This document shows, one piece after another, positions 16,160-25,054 of a stretch of 64,000 nt of DNA. Within the stretch, counting starts at the first letter, position 1. Every line of letters begins with the position of its first letter. The notes under the pieces were generated by a model that made no database searches, was not told the DNA's origin, and saw only the letters and a list, made by a program, of their open reading frames with translations. The position numbers were made by a program, and so were the translations under genes. Source of the DNA: Microbacterium luteum (lineage in GTDB: Bacteria > Actinomycetota > Actinomycetes > Actinomycetales > Microbacteriaceae); contig NZ_CP063814.1 in NCBI RefSeq assembly GCF_015277875.1, positions 3,100,001 through 3,164,000 of the forward strand, in the 5' to 3' direction.

Positions 16160-16260
16160 TCCGGCGCGGGCGGTCGGCAGGAGTCCGCACGATGGGACGC
16201 CGCGCCGGGACCTCGGCTATCCCTGACGCGCCAGGGGTGGCGTACCAGGGATGGCGCGCC

Positions 16261-16266
16261 TAGCGT
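16261..16266 (+). promoter_or_regulatory. -10 box (TAGCGT) of a leaderless transcript
   Basis: TAGCGT followed by exactly 6 nt and the ATG at 16273; no Shine-Dalgarno fits in the gap. Confidence 0.5.
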
Positions 16267-16272
16267 CGACGC

Positions 16273-16845
16273 ATGGGTCGCATCATCGTGGAGCAGATCA
16301 TCACCGCCGACGGTTTCGTGCAGGACTCCGACGGTGGGATGAGTTTCATGGACGCGGCGCCGATCGACAGCACCGACTCAGACCAGCTCGAGATGCTGGA
16401 GCACGTCGGTGCGATCGTGCTCGGACGGAAGACGTATGAGATGTTCGTCGAGTACTGGCCGAACGTCGATCCCCGCGACGAGCCCGTCGCGGGGCCGATC
16501 AACACTCTCCCCAAGCACATCGTCAGCAGTTCGATCGGAGCAGCGCCGTGGGGTGACCATGCGCCGGGAATCGTCGAACCCGGAGATCCGCTCGAGACGC
16601 ACGTGCGACTCCGCAACGAGACCGATGGCGATCTGCTCGTGTGGGGAAGCCTGCAACTCACGGATGCGCTCTTCCGGGCCGATCTGGTCGACGTGCTGCG
16701 CCTTCGTCACATCCCCAGCCTGATCGGGAGCGGACGCGGGCCCACCCCATCCGATCTCGAACAGACCGTCATGACCCAGGTCGCCAGCCATGTCGGCTCC
16801 GGATGGGTGACCACCGAGTACGCGGTGCGGGGCGCGGAGGAGTGA
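16273..16845 (+). CDS. Dihydrofolate reductase family protein (RibD C-terminal-like)
   Basis: A 190-aa protein of the RibD_C/DHFR-like fold. The N-terminus MGRIIVEQIITADGFVQD, GAIVLGRKTYEMFVEYWP and the C-terminal LIGSGRGP pattern are typical of the small stand-alone reductases annotated as dihydrofolate reductase family. The true substrate of these is generally unknown. It begins directly after a -10 box (leaderless) and shares a GTGA overlap with the next membrane protein gene. Confidence 0.88.
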   Translation: MGRIIVEQIITADGFVQDSDGGMSFMDAAPIDSTDSDQLEMLEHVGAIVLGRKTYEMFVEYWPNVDPRDEPVAGPINTLPKHIVSSSIGAAPWGDHAPGIVEPGDPLETHVRLRNETDGDLLVWGSLQLTDALFRADLVDVLRLRHIPSLIGSGRGPTPSDLEQTVMTQVASHVGSGWVTTEYAVRGAEE

Positions 16846-17387
16846 GGTCCGCTGAGCGCTCGGTTCCGGCTGTGCGGGTTCTCCCGAAGCAGCCGGCGCC
16901 CGTGTGGGTGGTGGTGGTGATCGGATGTGGCACGGTCATCCTCTACGCCGTTCTCGCGGCGTTGCAGATCTTGGTAGTGAACCCGCTGGCGGCGGTTCCC
17001 GGAGCGGGCCTGTCCGAGATCTACGGCGGAATCTCGCAAGCGGGCGAATCTCCCGGCATCCCGCTGACCCTCACCGTGCTCGGCGGCGGAATCGTCCTGG
17101 CGCTCGCGCTCGCCGCCCTTCTGCTGCGGAACCGAGCGACGACGCCTGTGGCCGCAGCCCTGGGCTACCTCACCATGCTCGCCCTGGGCGCCCCTGCTCT
17201 GTTCATCGCCTCGTTTCCGGCCGGAATGGCCGTGGCGGACACATTCCTCGTCTCCGGCGGCGACCACTCGGGGTGGTCGACGGCTCTCTATCTCTTCAGC
17301 ACGGTCGCGCTCATCGCGGCTGCAGCACTCCCCATCGCAGACGCCCTCCGGAGGCGATCTGACAGACAGGAGCTGCGCGGCGCCTAG
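16842..17387 (+). CDS. Four-helix membrane protein of unknown function
   Basis: A 181-aa protein with four hydrophobic segments (about residues 20-42, 70-95, 104-130, 140-165) and short hydrophilic ends. No family motif was recognised. The GTG at 16842 overlaps the stop of the reductase gene (GTGA), the normal coupling seen throughout this window; a later GTG at 16872 is possible. Confidence 0.65.
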   Translation: MRSAERSVPAVRVLPKQPAPVWVVVVIGCGTVILYAVLAALQILVVNPLAAVPGAGLSEIYGGISQAGESPGIPLTLTVLGGGIVLALALAALLLRNRATTPVAAALGYLTMLALGAPALFIASFPAGMAVADTFLVSGGDHSGWSTALYLFSTVALIAAAALPIADALRRRSDRQELRGA

Positions 17388-17449
17388 CGGCAGAGACGTG
17401 GGCGAGACCTCGCCGGTGACCCCTGTGAGGCGGTCGAGATCAGGCGACG

Positions 17450-17602
17450 TCACGAAGCGTCGGCCAGTTCCGTGCTCTCCCAGTCCTCGGTCTCCCGTGC
17501 ATGACGAGCAGCATCGTCCGGACTCGTCGCGCCGGTAGCGGACTTGAGCGCGGCCAGGCGCGCTCGCCGCGCTCCGCATCCGCGAGGCGCAGCCCCGATC
17601 CA
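17450..17602 (-). pseudogene. Possible 3' remnant of a protein-coding gene
   Basis: The 17388-17722 gap has no intact gene. On the minus strand a 50-codon frame ends in a hydrophilic C-terminus rich in Asp and Glu (LKSATGATSPDD ... ETEDWESTELADAS) but has no start codon with a ribosome site and is cut upstream by TAA. It looks like the tail of a lost gene; chance cannot be excluded. Confidence 0.3.
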
Positions 17603-17722
17603 TTACCAATGCCACAGCGGGGGAAGTTGCGGCTGCCTCGGAGGTTCAGACGGATCCGGACGGCGTGGGCTAGTTTTTCTCGTCTGCCGATGAGACAGTG
17701 AGCGTGTCTGGAGGGAGACCCG

Positions 17723-18058
17723 ATGAAAGCGATGCTCTTGATGCGGTCCGACGGCAGCTACACCGAGGGTGAGCAAGCCGCGGATTATGCTGCATGGGCT
17801 GAGTACGAGGAGTCCCTGAAGCGCGACGGCGTATTCCTCGCGTCGGGTCAGTTTGACTCCGAGGCGGCACGCGCGATCAGAACAGAGTTGTCATCCACGA
17901 GCCGCGACGACCGCACAGAGAATCCACCCATCGACGCGGCGGGAACTCTCGTCGGCTATTACATGGTGGAGTGCACCGACCGGGACGAGGCCGCGCGCTA
18001 TGCGCGACGCGCGCCCCTGTACGGCTTCGTCGAGGTTCACCCCATTTCAGCGGAGTGA
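17723..18058 (+). CDS. YCII/DGPF-domain family protein
   Basis: A 111-aa protein of the YciI-like ferredoxin-fold group (DGPF/PhnB-type). It begins MKAMLLMRSDG, includes YEESLKRDGVFLASGQ and ends GYYMVECTDRDEAARYARRAPLYGFVEVHPI, the usual order of the family. Members often sit beside ECF sigma factors, but none is here. GGAGGGAG about 6 nt before the ATG is a strong ribosome-binding site. Confidence 0.88.
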   Translation: MKAMLLMRSDGSYTEGEQAADYAAWAEYEESLKRDGVFLASGQFDSEAARAIRTELSSTSRDDRTENPPIDAAGTLVGYYMVECTDRDEAARYARRAPLYGFVEVHPISAE

Positions 18059-18138
18059 GCGCCGGCGGTCTGCGTCTTTGACGCGAGCATCGGCGGCGGG
18101 GTACGGTCGTCGTCCTCTTCTTCCCGCGCCGCCGCCGT

Positions 18139-18538
18139 CTACCCGAATCCGCAGACGAGAGATGCACCCATTGCACCCGCAAGGACGACGACTGCGGGTG
18201 CGATGACAGCGCCCTTCAGGGTGACTCGCCATCGGCCAACCCGGCCCTCCCGCCTCGCGATCATCGGCAGCGCGATCATGCCTATCAATCCAACGACGTA
18301 GGTGGTGAAGAAGAGAACAGACAACGCGATGTTGTCCGCAAGTCTCTGCCCGACCTGCTCGGCGAGGTTGGGTGTGGCCTCCAGGTCGCCGATGACGAGC
18401 AGGACCCCCTTCAGCGGCAGGAACGGTGCAGGAAGAAGAGCCGCCCACGGCCGCCGATTCCCATCCGCGAAGAGTGCACCAAGTGAGCCGAGCATAACGG
18501 GGAGCCCCGCGTTCACGAAGGCGGCTATCGTTCGGAAC
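18139..18538 (-). pseudogene. 5'-truncated membrane protein gene
   Basis: The minus-strand frame gives a credible C-terminal part with three hydrophobic segments and GDLEATPNLAEQVGQRLADN, ending at 18139. The open frame continues past 18538, but there it is antisense to a recognisable GntR helix-turn-helix and no longer reads like a membrane protein. The 5' end is thus missing, and the sequence abuts the equally truncated GntR fragment. A short product from an internal GTG or ATG cannot be excluded. Confidence 0.55.
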
Positions 18539-18811
18539 CAACTTGCCGCAGACCAACGCATTCCCTCCGTCCGCCAACTCGCCAACGACCTCGGAGTCGC
18601 CCCTGGGACCGTCGCGAAGGAATACCGCACCCTCGAGAAAGACGGCATCCTCGTCACCCGTATCGGCGCCGGGACCCGCGTTGCGACCACCGCGACCACC
18701 ACGCCTCGCCCGGTCCTCGACGCCGCACACCATCTCAACACCGAAAGCGCCAACGCCAACCTCTCGCTCGACGACACCATCCGTCTCCTCCGCGCGATCT
18801 GGCACGACTGA
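18539..18811 (+). pseudogene. 5'-truncated GntR (YtrA-like) regulator
   Basis: From about 18539 the plus frame reads DQRIPSVRQLANDLGVAPGT followed by VAKEYRTLEKDGILVTR, the recognition helix and wing of YtrA-type GntR proteins, and ends after LLRAIWHD. The roughly 25-residue N-terminal part that always precedes PSVRQLA is absent; upstream codons are antisense to the truncated membrane gene. It is probably non-functional. Confidence 0.65.
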
Positions 18812-18889
18812 CGTTCGGAGCCGATCGGGTCAACGAGAGGCTGCTCTCCTGACGGGCAGGTGGCGGGGTTCGAGTGGCAGGATTGCCGC

Positions 18890-19690
18890 GTGGAAACCGA
18901 AACAGATCAGTCGGGCACCACCAGGCGTGGCCACCGCACGCCCAGCAGGCCGCGCCACCCCCGCCCCTCGTTTGCGGGCGTGCTCGGGGAGCTCCTGATC
19001 ACGCTCGGCGTCGTCGCATTGCTCTACGTCGCCTGGCAGTTCTGGATCGGCGACATGATCTACGGTGCACAAGCCCGCAACGACGGAGAAGCACTCTCCG
19101 AACGATGGGTCCAGGAATACGTCACCCCAAACGCCGATCCGACGACATCACCCAGACCCGCAGCAGGCACACCAGCTCCCGTCGAGCCGCCACTGCTCGA
19201 GCAACCCGCCGACGCGGAGACGTTCGCAAACATACGAATCCCGCGATTCGGGGCCGACTACGTCTTCGAAGTCGCCGGCGGCACCTCCCGCGCCCGCACC
19301 CTCGACACCGTCCGCGTCGGACACTACCCCGGCTCAGAGATGCCGGGACAGGTCGGAAACTTCGCCCTCGCCGGCCACCGCACCACCTTCGGTGCCCCCT
19401 TCAACCGCCTCGCAGAGTTGCAGGTCGGCGACGCAATCGTCATCGAAGCGCCCAACGGCTGGTACACCTACCGGTTTCGGAACCACCAGTACGTGGTCCC
19501 CACCCAGGTCGACATCCTCCTCGATGTCCCCCAGAAACCGGACGTGCCCGCCGGCGGTCGGTACCTCACCATGACGAGCTGCAGCCCCATCGGCTCCCTC
19601 GCCGAACGCATCGTCGGATACAGCATCTTCGAGAGCTACACGCCTCGATCAGAAGGCGAACCCGCATCCCTCAGCCCACCCACCAGCTGA
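18890..19690 (+). CDS. Class E sortase
   Basis: A 266-aa transpeptidase that attaches LPxTG-like proteins to the cell wall. Order: basic N-terminus, membrane anchor at about residues 35-58, Pro-rich spacer, then the sortase barrel. Catalytic residues are His163 in LAGHRTT, Cys231 in MTSCSP and Arg240 in LAERIV. The form TxTxCxP and the presence of a single transmembrane anchor fit the actinobacterial class E group. GTG at 18890 has GGCAGGA upstream; another GTG at 18860 is possible. No sortase substrate gene was found nearby. Confidence 0.9.
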   Translation: METETDQSGTTRRGHRTPSRPRHPRPSFAGVLGELLITLGVVALLYVAWQFWIGDMIYGAQARNDGEALSERWVQEYVTPNADPTTSPRPAAGTPAPVEPPLLEQPADAETFANIRIPRFGADYVFEVAGGTSRARTLDTVRVGHYPGSEMPGQVGNFALAGHRTTFGAPFNRLAELQVGDAIVIEAPNGWYTYRFRNHQYVVPTQVDILLDVPQKPDVPAGGRYLTMTSCSPIGSLAERIVGYSIFESYTPRSEGEPASLSPPTS

Positions 19691-19824
19691 AGCACGGTGT
19701 CGGGCCGGGTCTCGCGCCTACGCTGGGCGGCGGGCGGCCGAGAGACACGGAGGTGTGGCCTCGCGGCCATGCTGCCGGAGCAATCACACCGATCTGCAAG
19801 AGGAACGACCCCGGGAGCGATGCA

Positions 19825-19953
19825 TTGACCAACGACTCCGACCGGATCTCGCGACAACGCCGCGCGTTCTGGATCCTCGCGGCCCTCGGTGTCGGCGCCG
19901 CAGCTGCCGCGTGGTCTTGGTACGGCTTCGACAACAGTCAGTTACCCCCCTGA
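19825..19953 (+). CDS. Small single-pass membrane protein
   Basis: A 42-aa frame from a TTG at 19825 with GGGAG six bases upstream. It has a charged N-terminus (TNDSDRISRQRR), one hydrophobic helix (AFWILAALGVGAAAAAW) and a short tail. It follows the sortase by 134 bp. Unknown function; supported by the ribosome site and protein-like composition only. Confidence 0.45.
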   Translation: MTNDSDRISRQRRAFWILAALGVGAAAAAWSWYGFDNSQLPP

Positions 19954-20000
19954 ACGAGCAAGTCACATCCAGCAAGCGCATGACACTCGGGTCCGACGCG

Positions 20001-20006
20001 TAGAGT
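20001..20006 (+). promoter_or_regulatory. -10 box (TAGAGT) of a leaderless transcript
   Basis: TAGAGT with 6 nt before the ATG at 20013. A TGACAC lies upstream (19981) but with a short spacer. Confidence 0.45.
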
Positions 20007-20012
20007 CCCCGA

Positions 20013-20393
20013 ATGGACGACGCGCGGCCACGAGCGACCATCGCGGGCATCATGATGCTGAGCGTCGGAACCTGGCTCCTGCTCTTGAGCCTCGCCCTCG
20101 GGCTCCTGCCGCTCATCCTGGGCACAGAGAGATGTATCTCCTCCGGCTTACCGCCCGGAGAGGCCTCATGGAATGTCCGGACGGAGCTCACCTTCATCCC
20201 CTACGGCGCAACGTGCGTGTTCGAATCCCCAACGACCGGAGCGACCGTCCACACCGGGCCGAACCCGATCTGGACCGGTGCGATCGTCGCCGGTGCCGTC
20301 GGCGCTCTCTCCGGCGCAAGCGTCCTGGTGTCCACGACTCGATCGGCGACCCGCGTCGAGAGCCTCGACGAACTCGGCAGGTACTCAAGGTGA
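20013..20393 (+). CDS. Small membrane protein, two helices
   Basis: A 126-aa protein with helices at about residues 8-36 and 87-108 and an extracytoplasmic loop with two cysteines (CISSG, CVFES) that could form a disulfide. Family not recognised. It shares a GTGA overlap with the following small membrane protein, so the two form a unit. Confidence 0.6.
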   Translation: MDDARPRATIAGIMMLSVGTWLLLLSLALGLLPLILGTERCISSGLPPGEASWNVRTELTFIPYGATCVFESPTTGATVHTGPNPIWTGAIVAGAVGALSGASVLVSTTRSATRVESLDELGRYSR

Positions 20394-20659
20394 CGGGCGC
20401 CCGAGAACCGATGAACCCCAGGACATCACGAATTCGGCGATGGGCGGTGGCCGTGTGGGTCGCTAGCCCCGTGTTCGTAGCCTTCGCCGTGTCTCCGGTA
20501 CCGGGTTGGCCGCTGTTCCTCATTGCCGCGTGCTTCTGCTTCGGCATGGGCATCGCGCTCTGGCGCCTCTCCGACCCCGCATTCGCTTTCTCAAACCCAC
20601 GCCAGTTCGAGGCGGATGTGAGGGATTCGCCAAGCACGCAGCGTGAGGACAACGAGTAG
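20390..20659 (+). CDS. Small membrane protein
   Basis: An 89-aa frame from GTG 20390 (overlapping the preceding stop as GTGA), with an alternative ATG at 20411. It has two adjacent hydrophobic stretches (WAVAVWVASPVFVAFAV and WPLFLIAACFCFGMGIAL) and a charged C-terminus. Unknown role; coupled to the 126-aa protein upstream. Confidence 0.5.
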   Translation: MTGAREPMNPRTSRIRRWAVAVWVASPVFVAFAVSPVPGWPLFLIAACFCFGMGIALWRLSDPAFAFSNPRQFEADVRDSPSTQREDNE

Positions 20660-20759
20660 CCTCGCCGCCGACCTCCCGGCTCGAGAACTCGGCCCAGCAG
20701 GTTGCACGCGACCGCGCGGAGCCGAACTCACTCCGTGGACGCCAGGTGACCGCGAGTGG

Positions 20760-20834
20760 CTAGGCCGCAAGTACCAGCAGTCCCGCGATCGTGATGATGG
20801 TCCAGGACACCGCCCGATCGCACTGCCGCCCTCG
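20760..20834 (-). pseudogene. Possible C-terminal remnant of a membrane protein gene
   Basis: The 20660-21000 gap has no intact gene. On the minus strand a 24-codon frame ends in SWTIITIAGLLVLAA before TAG, which looks like a lone transmembrane tail, and is bounded upstream by TGA. It is too short to be certain. Confidence 0.22.
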
Positions 20835-21000
20835 TCAGATTGACACTCGCCGCTGGCTGCAGGTTGTCGGTCAAATGGCGCGTCTTCATCGGTTCGTACT
20901 TGTGTATGAATGAGTTGCCCCCATGCCCCACATTGCGTCGCATCAATGTCTGAGGTTGGTTCTACGCTTGGGGGTAGTCGGAGATCGAGCGGGGGTTGTG

Positions 21001-22410
21001 ATGGCGATCGACCAGCAGGGTGGGGCGGACCGGGTTCGCACGCGTGAGCTGGTTGCGGAGATCGCGGCGTTCGATGCGGCGGAGGCGCGGATTCAGGCGG
21101 AGCGTGAGCGGTTGTATGCCGAGGCGTATGACCTCGCCCAGCAGCAGACGGCACGGTTGCGGGATGCCTCGACGCGGGAGCGGGAGATGCCGCTGCGGGC
21201 GATGGCGGCGGAGCTTGCTGTGGCGAAGCGGGTCAGTGACCGCACGATGCAGACCCGGTTGTTCGAAGCGCACCGCACGGTGACCCAGTTCCCGGCGGCG
21301 TGGGAGTCGTGGCGGGCGGGCCGGGTGTCCCGGGCACATGTGAAGGTGATCGTCGACACCGGTGCGGAGCTTGCCGATCCGGGGGCTCGGGAGAGTTACG
21401 AGCGGGACGTGCTCGACTACGCCGAAACCACCTCTGCGGCGAGGGTGCGGTCGTATGCGGAGCAGGTCGCGGAGAACCTCAACCCGAAGAGCATGCAGGA
21501 ACGTCACGATGATGCCGTGCTCGATCGACGCATCTGGGTGGAGGACCTGCGGGATGGGATGTCGATGCTCGGCACGATCGGACCGTCCGTGGAGGTCCAC
21601 GGGGTCTACGACCGGCTCACCCGGCAAGGGAAGACGATCAAAGCCGCCGACCGCGCCGCACGCCGCAACACCACCGAGCGCGCTGGCGCACGTTTCGGGG
21701 CGGACGAACCGGAAGATTCATGCGGCGCCGACGGAGACTACACGTCGGAGAGCTTGTGGTTCGATGAGCGGACGCTGGATCAGATCCGCACCGACCTGCT
21801 GCTGGACATGCTGCTCACCGCCTCCCCCTCCGTCGACCCGACCGGGGTCGAGGGCGGGTTGGGTGCGATCCGTGGGCACGTGCAGGTGACCGTCCCCGCC
21901 ACCACACTCGCGGGAACCACCGCCGGTGGGGCGCAGCTGAACGGCAAGTGCGCGGTGGACCCGGAGACGGCGAAGATCCTCGCCGGCAACGCCCCCGGTT
22001 TCGACCGGGTCTTCCTCGACCCCATCACCGGAACCGTCCTCGCCGTCGACCGACGCTTCGCCACCCCCGCGCAGAAGCGGTACCTGGTCGCGCGGGACAT
22101 CCGGTGCCGGTTCCCCGGATGCCGCAGACCCGCCACCGAATGCGACATCGACCACCGCGAAGACTGGGCCCTCGGCGGCAAAACAGACATCGACAACCTC
22201 GGCGCGTTCTGCGAAAGCCACCACACCCTGAAACAAGCCGCCGGATGGACCGTCGTCCAAATGCCCGGCGGAAGACTCCACTTCACCGCACCCTCCGGCC
22301 TGGAATACGACGACGACCCACCACCACGGGTCATGTTCATGCCCGACCCACCCGGCACGCCCGGAGATGCCGACCCGCCCCCGGCAGAAGCATCCGCCGC
22401 GCCCTTCTGA
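21001..22410 (+). CDS. HNH endonuclease with DUF222 domain (13E12 repeat family)
   Basis: A 469-aa protein. The N-terminal two thirds are the helical DUF222 region (VRTRELVAEIAAFDAAEARI onward, with SRAHVKVIVDTGAEL). The C-terminal domain is an HNH nuclease: CRFPGC...ATECDIDHRE (zinc cysteines, HNH Asp-His) and NLGAFCESHHTLK. The family is multi-copy in actinobacteria and often inside variable regions; its biological role is unknown. ATG 21001 follows a GTG at 20998 and a G-rich ribosome site; the frame upstream to 20923 is less likely. Confidence 0.9.
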   Translation: MAIDQQGGADRVRTRELVAEIAAFDAAEARIQAERERLYAEAYDLAQQQTARLRDASTREREMPLRAMAAELAVAKRVSDRTMQTRLFEAHRTVTQFPAAWESWRAGRVSRAHVKVIVDTGAELADPGARESYERDVLDYAETTSAARVRSYAEQVAENLNPKSMQERHDDAVLDRRIWVEDLRDGMSMLGTIGPSVEVHGVYDRLTRQGKTIKAADRAARRNTTERAGARFGADEPEDSCGADGDYTSESLWFDERTLDQIRTDLLLDMLLTASPSVDPTGVEGGLGAIRGHVQVTVPATTLAGTTAGGAQLNGKCAVDPETAKILAGNAPGFDRVFLDPITGTVLAVDRRFATPAQKRYLVARDIRCRFPGCRRPATECDIDHREDWALGGKTDIDNLGAFCESHHTLKQAAGWTVVQMPGGRLHFTAPSGLEYDDDPPPRVMFMPDPPGTPGDADPPPAEASAAPF

Positions 22411-22465
22411 GCAACTCATCGTCGCGCCCGCCGCATCCCACCGCGTCGAGGGTGCCGCGCGCCGA

Positions 22466-22495
22466 CCTGGCTCGTGTCGGCCTGGCTCGTGTCGA
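22466..22495. repeat. Two tandem copies of a 15-bp unit
   Basis: CCTGGCTCGTGTCGG is repeated directly as CCTGGCTCGTGTCGA in the 202-bp gap between the HNH gene and fbiC. No gene or clear promoter was recognised in the rest of the gap. Confidence 0.6.
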
Positions 22496-22612
22496 CGCGG
22501 CGCGTCTCGAAGATGGCGTGTGTCACGATGGCGCGCGTCGACGCAGCCCACTGTCGACCGATCCGCAACAGTCGATCGAGCCGGCACAGACGCTCGGTGC
22601 GAGACTGGAGAG

Positions 22613-25054
22613 GTGACCCTGCTCGAACCCTCCCGGACCACCGGGGCCGCGAGTGCGCCAGCGGTGCGGAGCGCGATCGCCCGCGCCGAAGCCGAGGTCG
22701 ACCTCACCGTCGACGAGGTCGTCACGCTACTCACCGCCGGCGACGACCTCGACGCCGTGCTGACAGCAGCCGGAACCATGCGCGATGCCGGCCTCGAAAG
22801 CGCCGGCCGCCCCGGCGTGATCACCTACTCGCGCAAGGTGTTCGTGCCGCTCACGACCCTCTGTCGCGACCGATGCCACTACTGCATCTTCGTCGACACC
22901 CCCGGCCAGCTCCTGAAGAAGCGCAAGCCCGTGTTCATGAGCGACGAACAGGTGCTCTCGGTCGTGCGCCAGGGCGCGGCACTCGGATGCAAGGAAGCCC
23001 TGCTCACCCTCGGCGACCGCCCCGAAGAGCGCTGGCCGGAAGCACGCGCGTGGCTCGACGACCACGGCTTCGCCTCCACACTCGACTACGTCGCCCACAT
23101 CGCCCGCCTCATCACCGCCGAGACCGGCATGCTCGCGCACCTGAACCCCGGTGTGATGACCGCCGACGAGCTCCGCACGCTCCGCCCCACCGCCCCCTCC
23201 ATGGGCATGATGCTCGAAACCACCTCCCGCCGCCTCTACGAAGAGCCCGGGCAGGTGCACTACGGATCCCCCGATAAAGACCCCGACGTGCGACTGCGCG
23301 TGATCGAGGATGCCGGGCGCGCCCGCATCCCGTTCACCACCGGCATCCTCGTCGGCATCGGCGAAACCGTTCGCGATCGGGCGGAGTCGCTCATCGCCCT
23401 GCGCGACGCCCATGCCCGCCACGGTCACGTGCAGGAGGTGATCGTGCAGAACTTCCGCGCCAAGCCCCGCACCGCCATGCGGTCGGCGCCCGACGCCGAC
23501 CTCCTCGAATACGTCGCCACCGTCGCCGCGGCCCGCCTCGTGCTGGGTCCCCGGATGCGGGTGCAGGTGCCGCCGAACCTCTCCGACACGACCGAGTTCG
23601 CCCTCCTCGTGCGCGCCGGCGCCGATGACTGGGGCGGGGTCTCCCCCCTCACCGCCGACCACGTCAACCCGGAGCGCCCCTGGCCGCACCTCGACGACCT
23701 CGCGACGGCCACCGAAGACCTCGGGTTCCACCTGCGCGAGCGTCTCACGGCGCATCCGGAATTCATCGCCGACCCCGACGAGTGGCTCGATCCCACGATG
23801 CACGCGTCCGTCGCTGCCGTCACCGACCCGGCGACGGGGCTCGCCGTGCCGGGTCCGCCGCGGCCGGGCGACTCATCTGGAGCGTCGAGTCCCCCCGATT
23901 CCGCCGAGACAACGCCCTCCCAGCGCGGCGAAGAGGTGGGTTCGGCAGGAAAGGGTGGAGTCGACGGCCCGCGCGCCGGAGACCTCGGCAGACTGATCTC
24001 ACGCGCCGCCGCAGACGCCGGATCACTCGACGACGGCGAGTGGCAGGACCTGCTGCGGGCGACCGGCGCCGACCTCGACGCCCTCGCCGCTGCCGCAGAC
24101 GACGTGCGTCGCTACACCGTCGGCGAAGCCGTGAGCCTGGTCGTCAACCGCAACCTGACCTCCAGCGGGTTCCGCACCGCACCGGATGCCGCCGACCCGG
24201 CGCAGTTCGACCTTGCCGACGTCGCCGCCATCGCCGACGACGCGTGGCAGCTCGGCGCGACCGAGCTGTGCGTGCAGGGGATGCTGCCCGCCGACGTCTC
24301 CCCGGACACCTACCTCGACATCGCACGAGCCGTGAAGGCCACGCGGCCCGACCTGCACCTGCACGCCTACCGCCCACAAGACGTGTGGGACCTCGCCGAC
24401 CGCGCCGGCATCGGCCTCGCGGCCGCCCTAGCCGCGATGAAAGACGCCGGCGTCGACACCGTGCCGGGCACCGGCGTGAAGGTGCTGAGCGAACGCGTGC
24501 GCGCCGAGATCGCCCCAACCGACCTGGAGACCGATCGCTGGGTCGAGGGCATCACCGCCGCGCACCGTGCGGGATTCTCCTCGACGTCGGTGCTCTTCTA
24601 CGGACACGTCGAGACCGCCGGCGAGCGCATCACCCACCTGCGCCGCCTGCGCGAGATCCAGTCCGCGACAGGCGGGTTCCGCGAGTTCGTCCCGATTCCC
24701 CTCCCCGGGCCGCGCGGCGGCGTGGCGCTCGTCGCCGGGCGCCCGGCGATCGACGAGCACCGAGCCATGGTCGCCGTCTCACGCCTCATGCTCTCCGGCT
24801 CGATCTCGCACATCCAGGCGCCCTGGCCCCGCGTCGGCCGCGAGGCCGCCGCCATCCTGCTGCAGTCGGGTGCCGACGATCTCGGCGGCACTCTGCTCGA
24901 CGGACGCGTCAAGCCCGAAGCGGGCATCGAGCACGGCCAGGACCTGCCGGTTCCGGATGCCGCTGCCCTCGTCGCGCGGCTCTTCCGCCCCTTCCGCCAG
25001 CGCACCACCGACTACCGCGAACCGCCGGCGAATCGGAAGACCCGGATCCGATGA
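22613..25054 (+). CDS. fbiC: FO synthase FbiC (CofG-CofH fusion) with altered CofH half
   Basis: An 813-aa protein that makes the deazaflavin FO, the chromophore of coenzyme F420, from tyrosine and a flavin precursor. The CofG half (about 1-400) has an intact radical-SAM motif, Cys84-x3-Cys88-x2-Cys91 in CRDRCHYC, and GIGET. A Pro/Ser/Gly linker (about 400-470) leads into the CofH half: VNRN at 511-514, ATELCVQGM, LHLHAY, VPGTGVKVL, YGHVET, FVPIPLPGPRGG, ISHIQAPW and DLGGTLLDG. Right after VNRN, where CofH normally has its CxxxCxxC, the sequence reads LTSSGFRTAPDAA with no cysteine. GTG 22613 has GGAG nearby. It heads the F420 operon. Confidence 0.9.
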   Translation: MTLLEPSRTTGAASAPAVRSAIARAEAEVDLTVDEVVTLLTAGDDLDAVLTAAGTMRDAGLESAGRPGVITYSRKVFVPLTTLCRDRCHYCIFVDTPGQLLKKRKPVFMSDEQVLSVVRQGAALGCKEALLTLGDRPEERWPEARAWLDDHGFASTLDYVAHIARLITAETGMLAHLNPGVMTADELRTLRPTAPSMGMMLETTSRRLYEEPGQVHYGSPDKDPDVRLRVIEDAGRARIPFTTGILVGIGETVRDRAESLIALRDAHARHGHVQEVIVQNFRAKPRTAMRSAPDADLLEYVATVAAARLVLGPRMRVQVPPNLSDTTEFALLVRAGADDWGGVSPLTADHVNPERPWPHLDDLATATEDLGFHLRERLTAHPEFIADPDEWLDPTMHASVAAVTDPATGLAVPGPPRPGDSSGASSPPDSAETTPSQRGEEVGSAGKGGVDGPRAGDLGRLISRAAADAGSLDDGEWQDLLRATGADLDALAAAADDVRRYTVGEAVSLVVNRNLTSSGFRTAPDAADPAQFDLADVAAIADDAWQLGATELCVQGMLPADVSPDTYLDIARAVKATRPDLHLHAYRPQDVWDLADRAGIGLAAALAAMKDAGVDTVPGTGVKVLSERVRAEIAPTDLETDRWVEGITAAHRAGFSSTSVLFYGHVETAGERITHLRRLREIQSATGGFREFVPIPLPGPRGGVALVAGRPAIDEHRAMVAVSRLMLSGSISHIQAPWPRVGREAAAILLQSGADDLGGTLLDGRVKPEAGIEHGQDLPVPDAAALVARLFRPFRQRTTDYREPPANRKTRIR

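Noticed and set aside
22466..22495. Operator for fbiC
   Set aside because: It is only a direct tandem repeat without dyad symmetry or clear promoter spacing.
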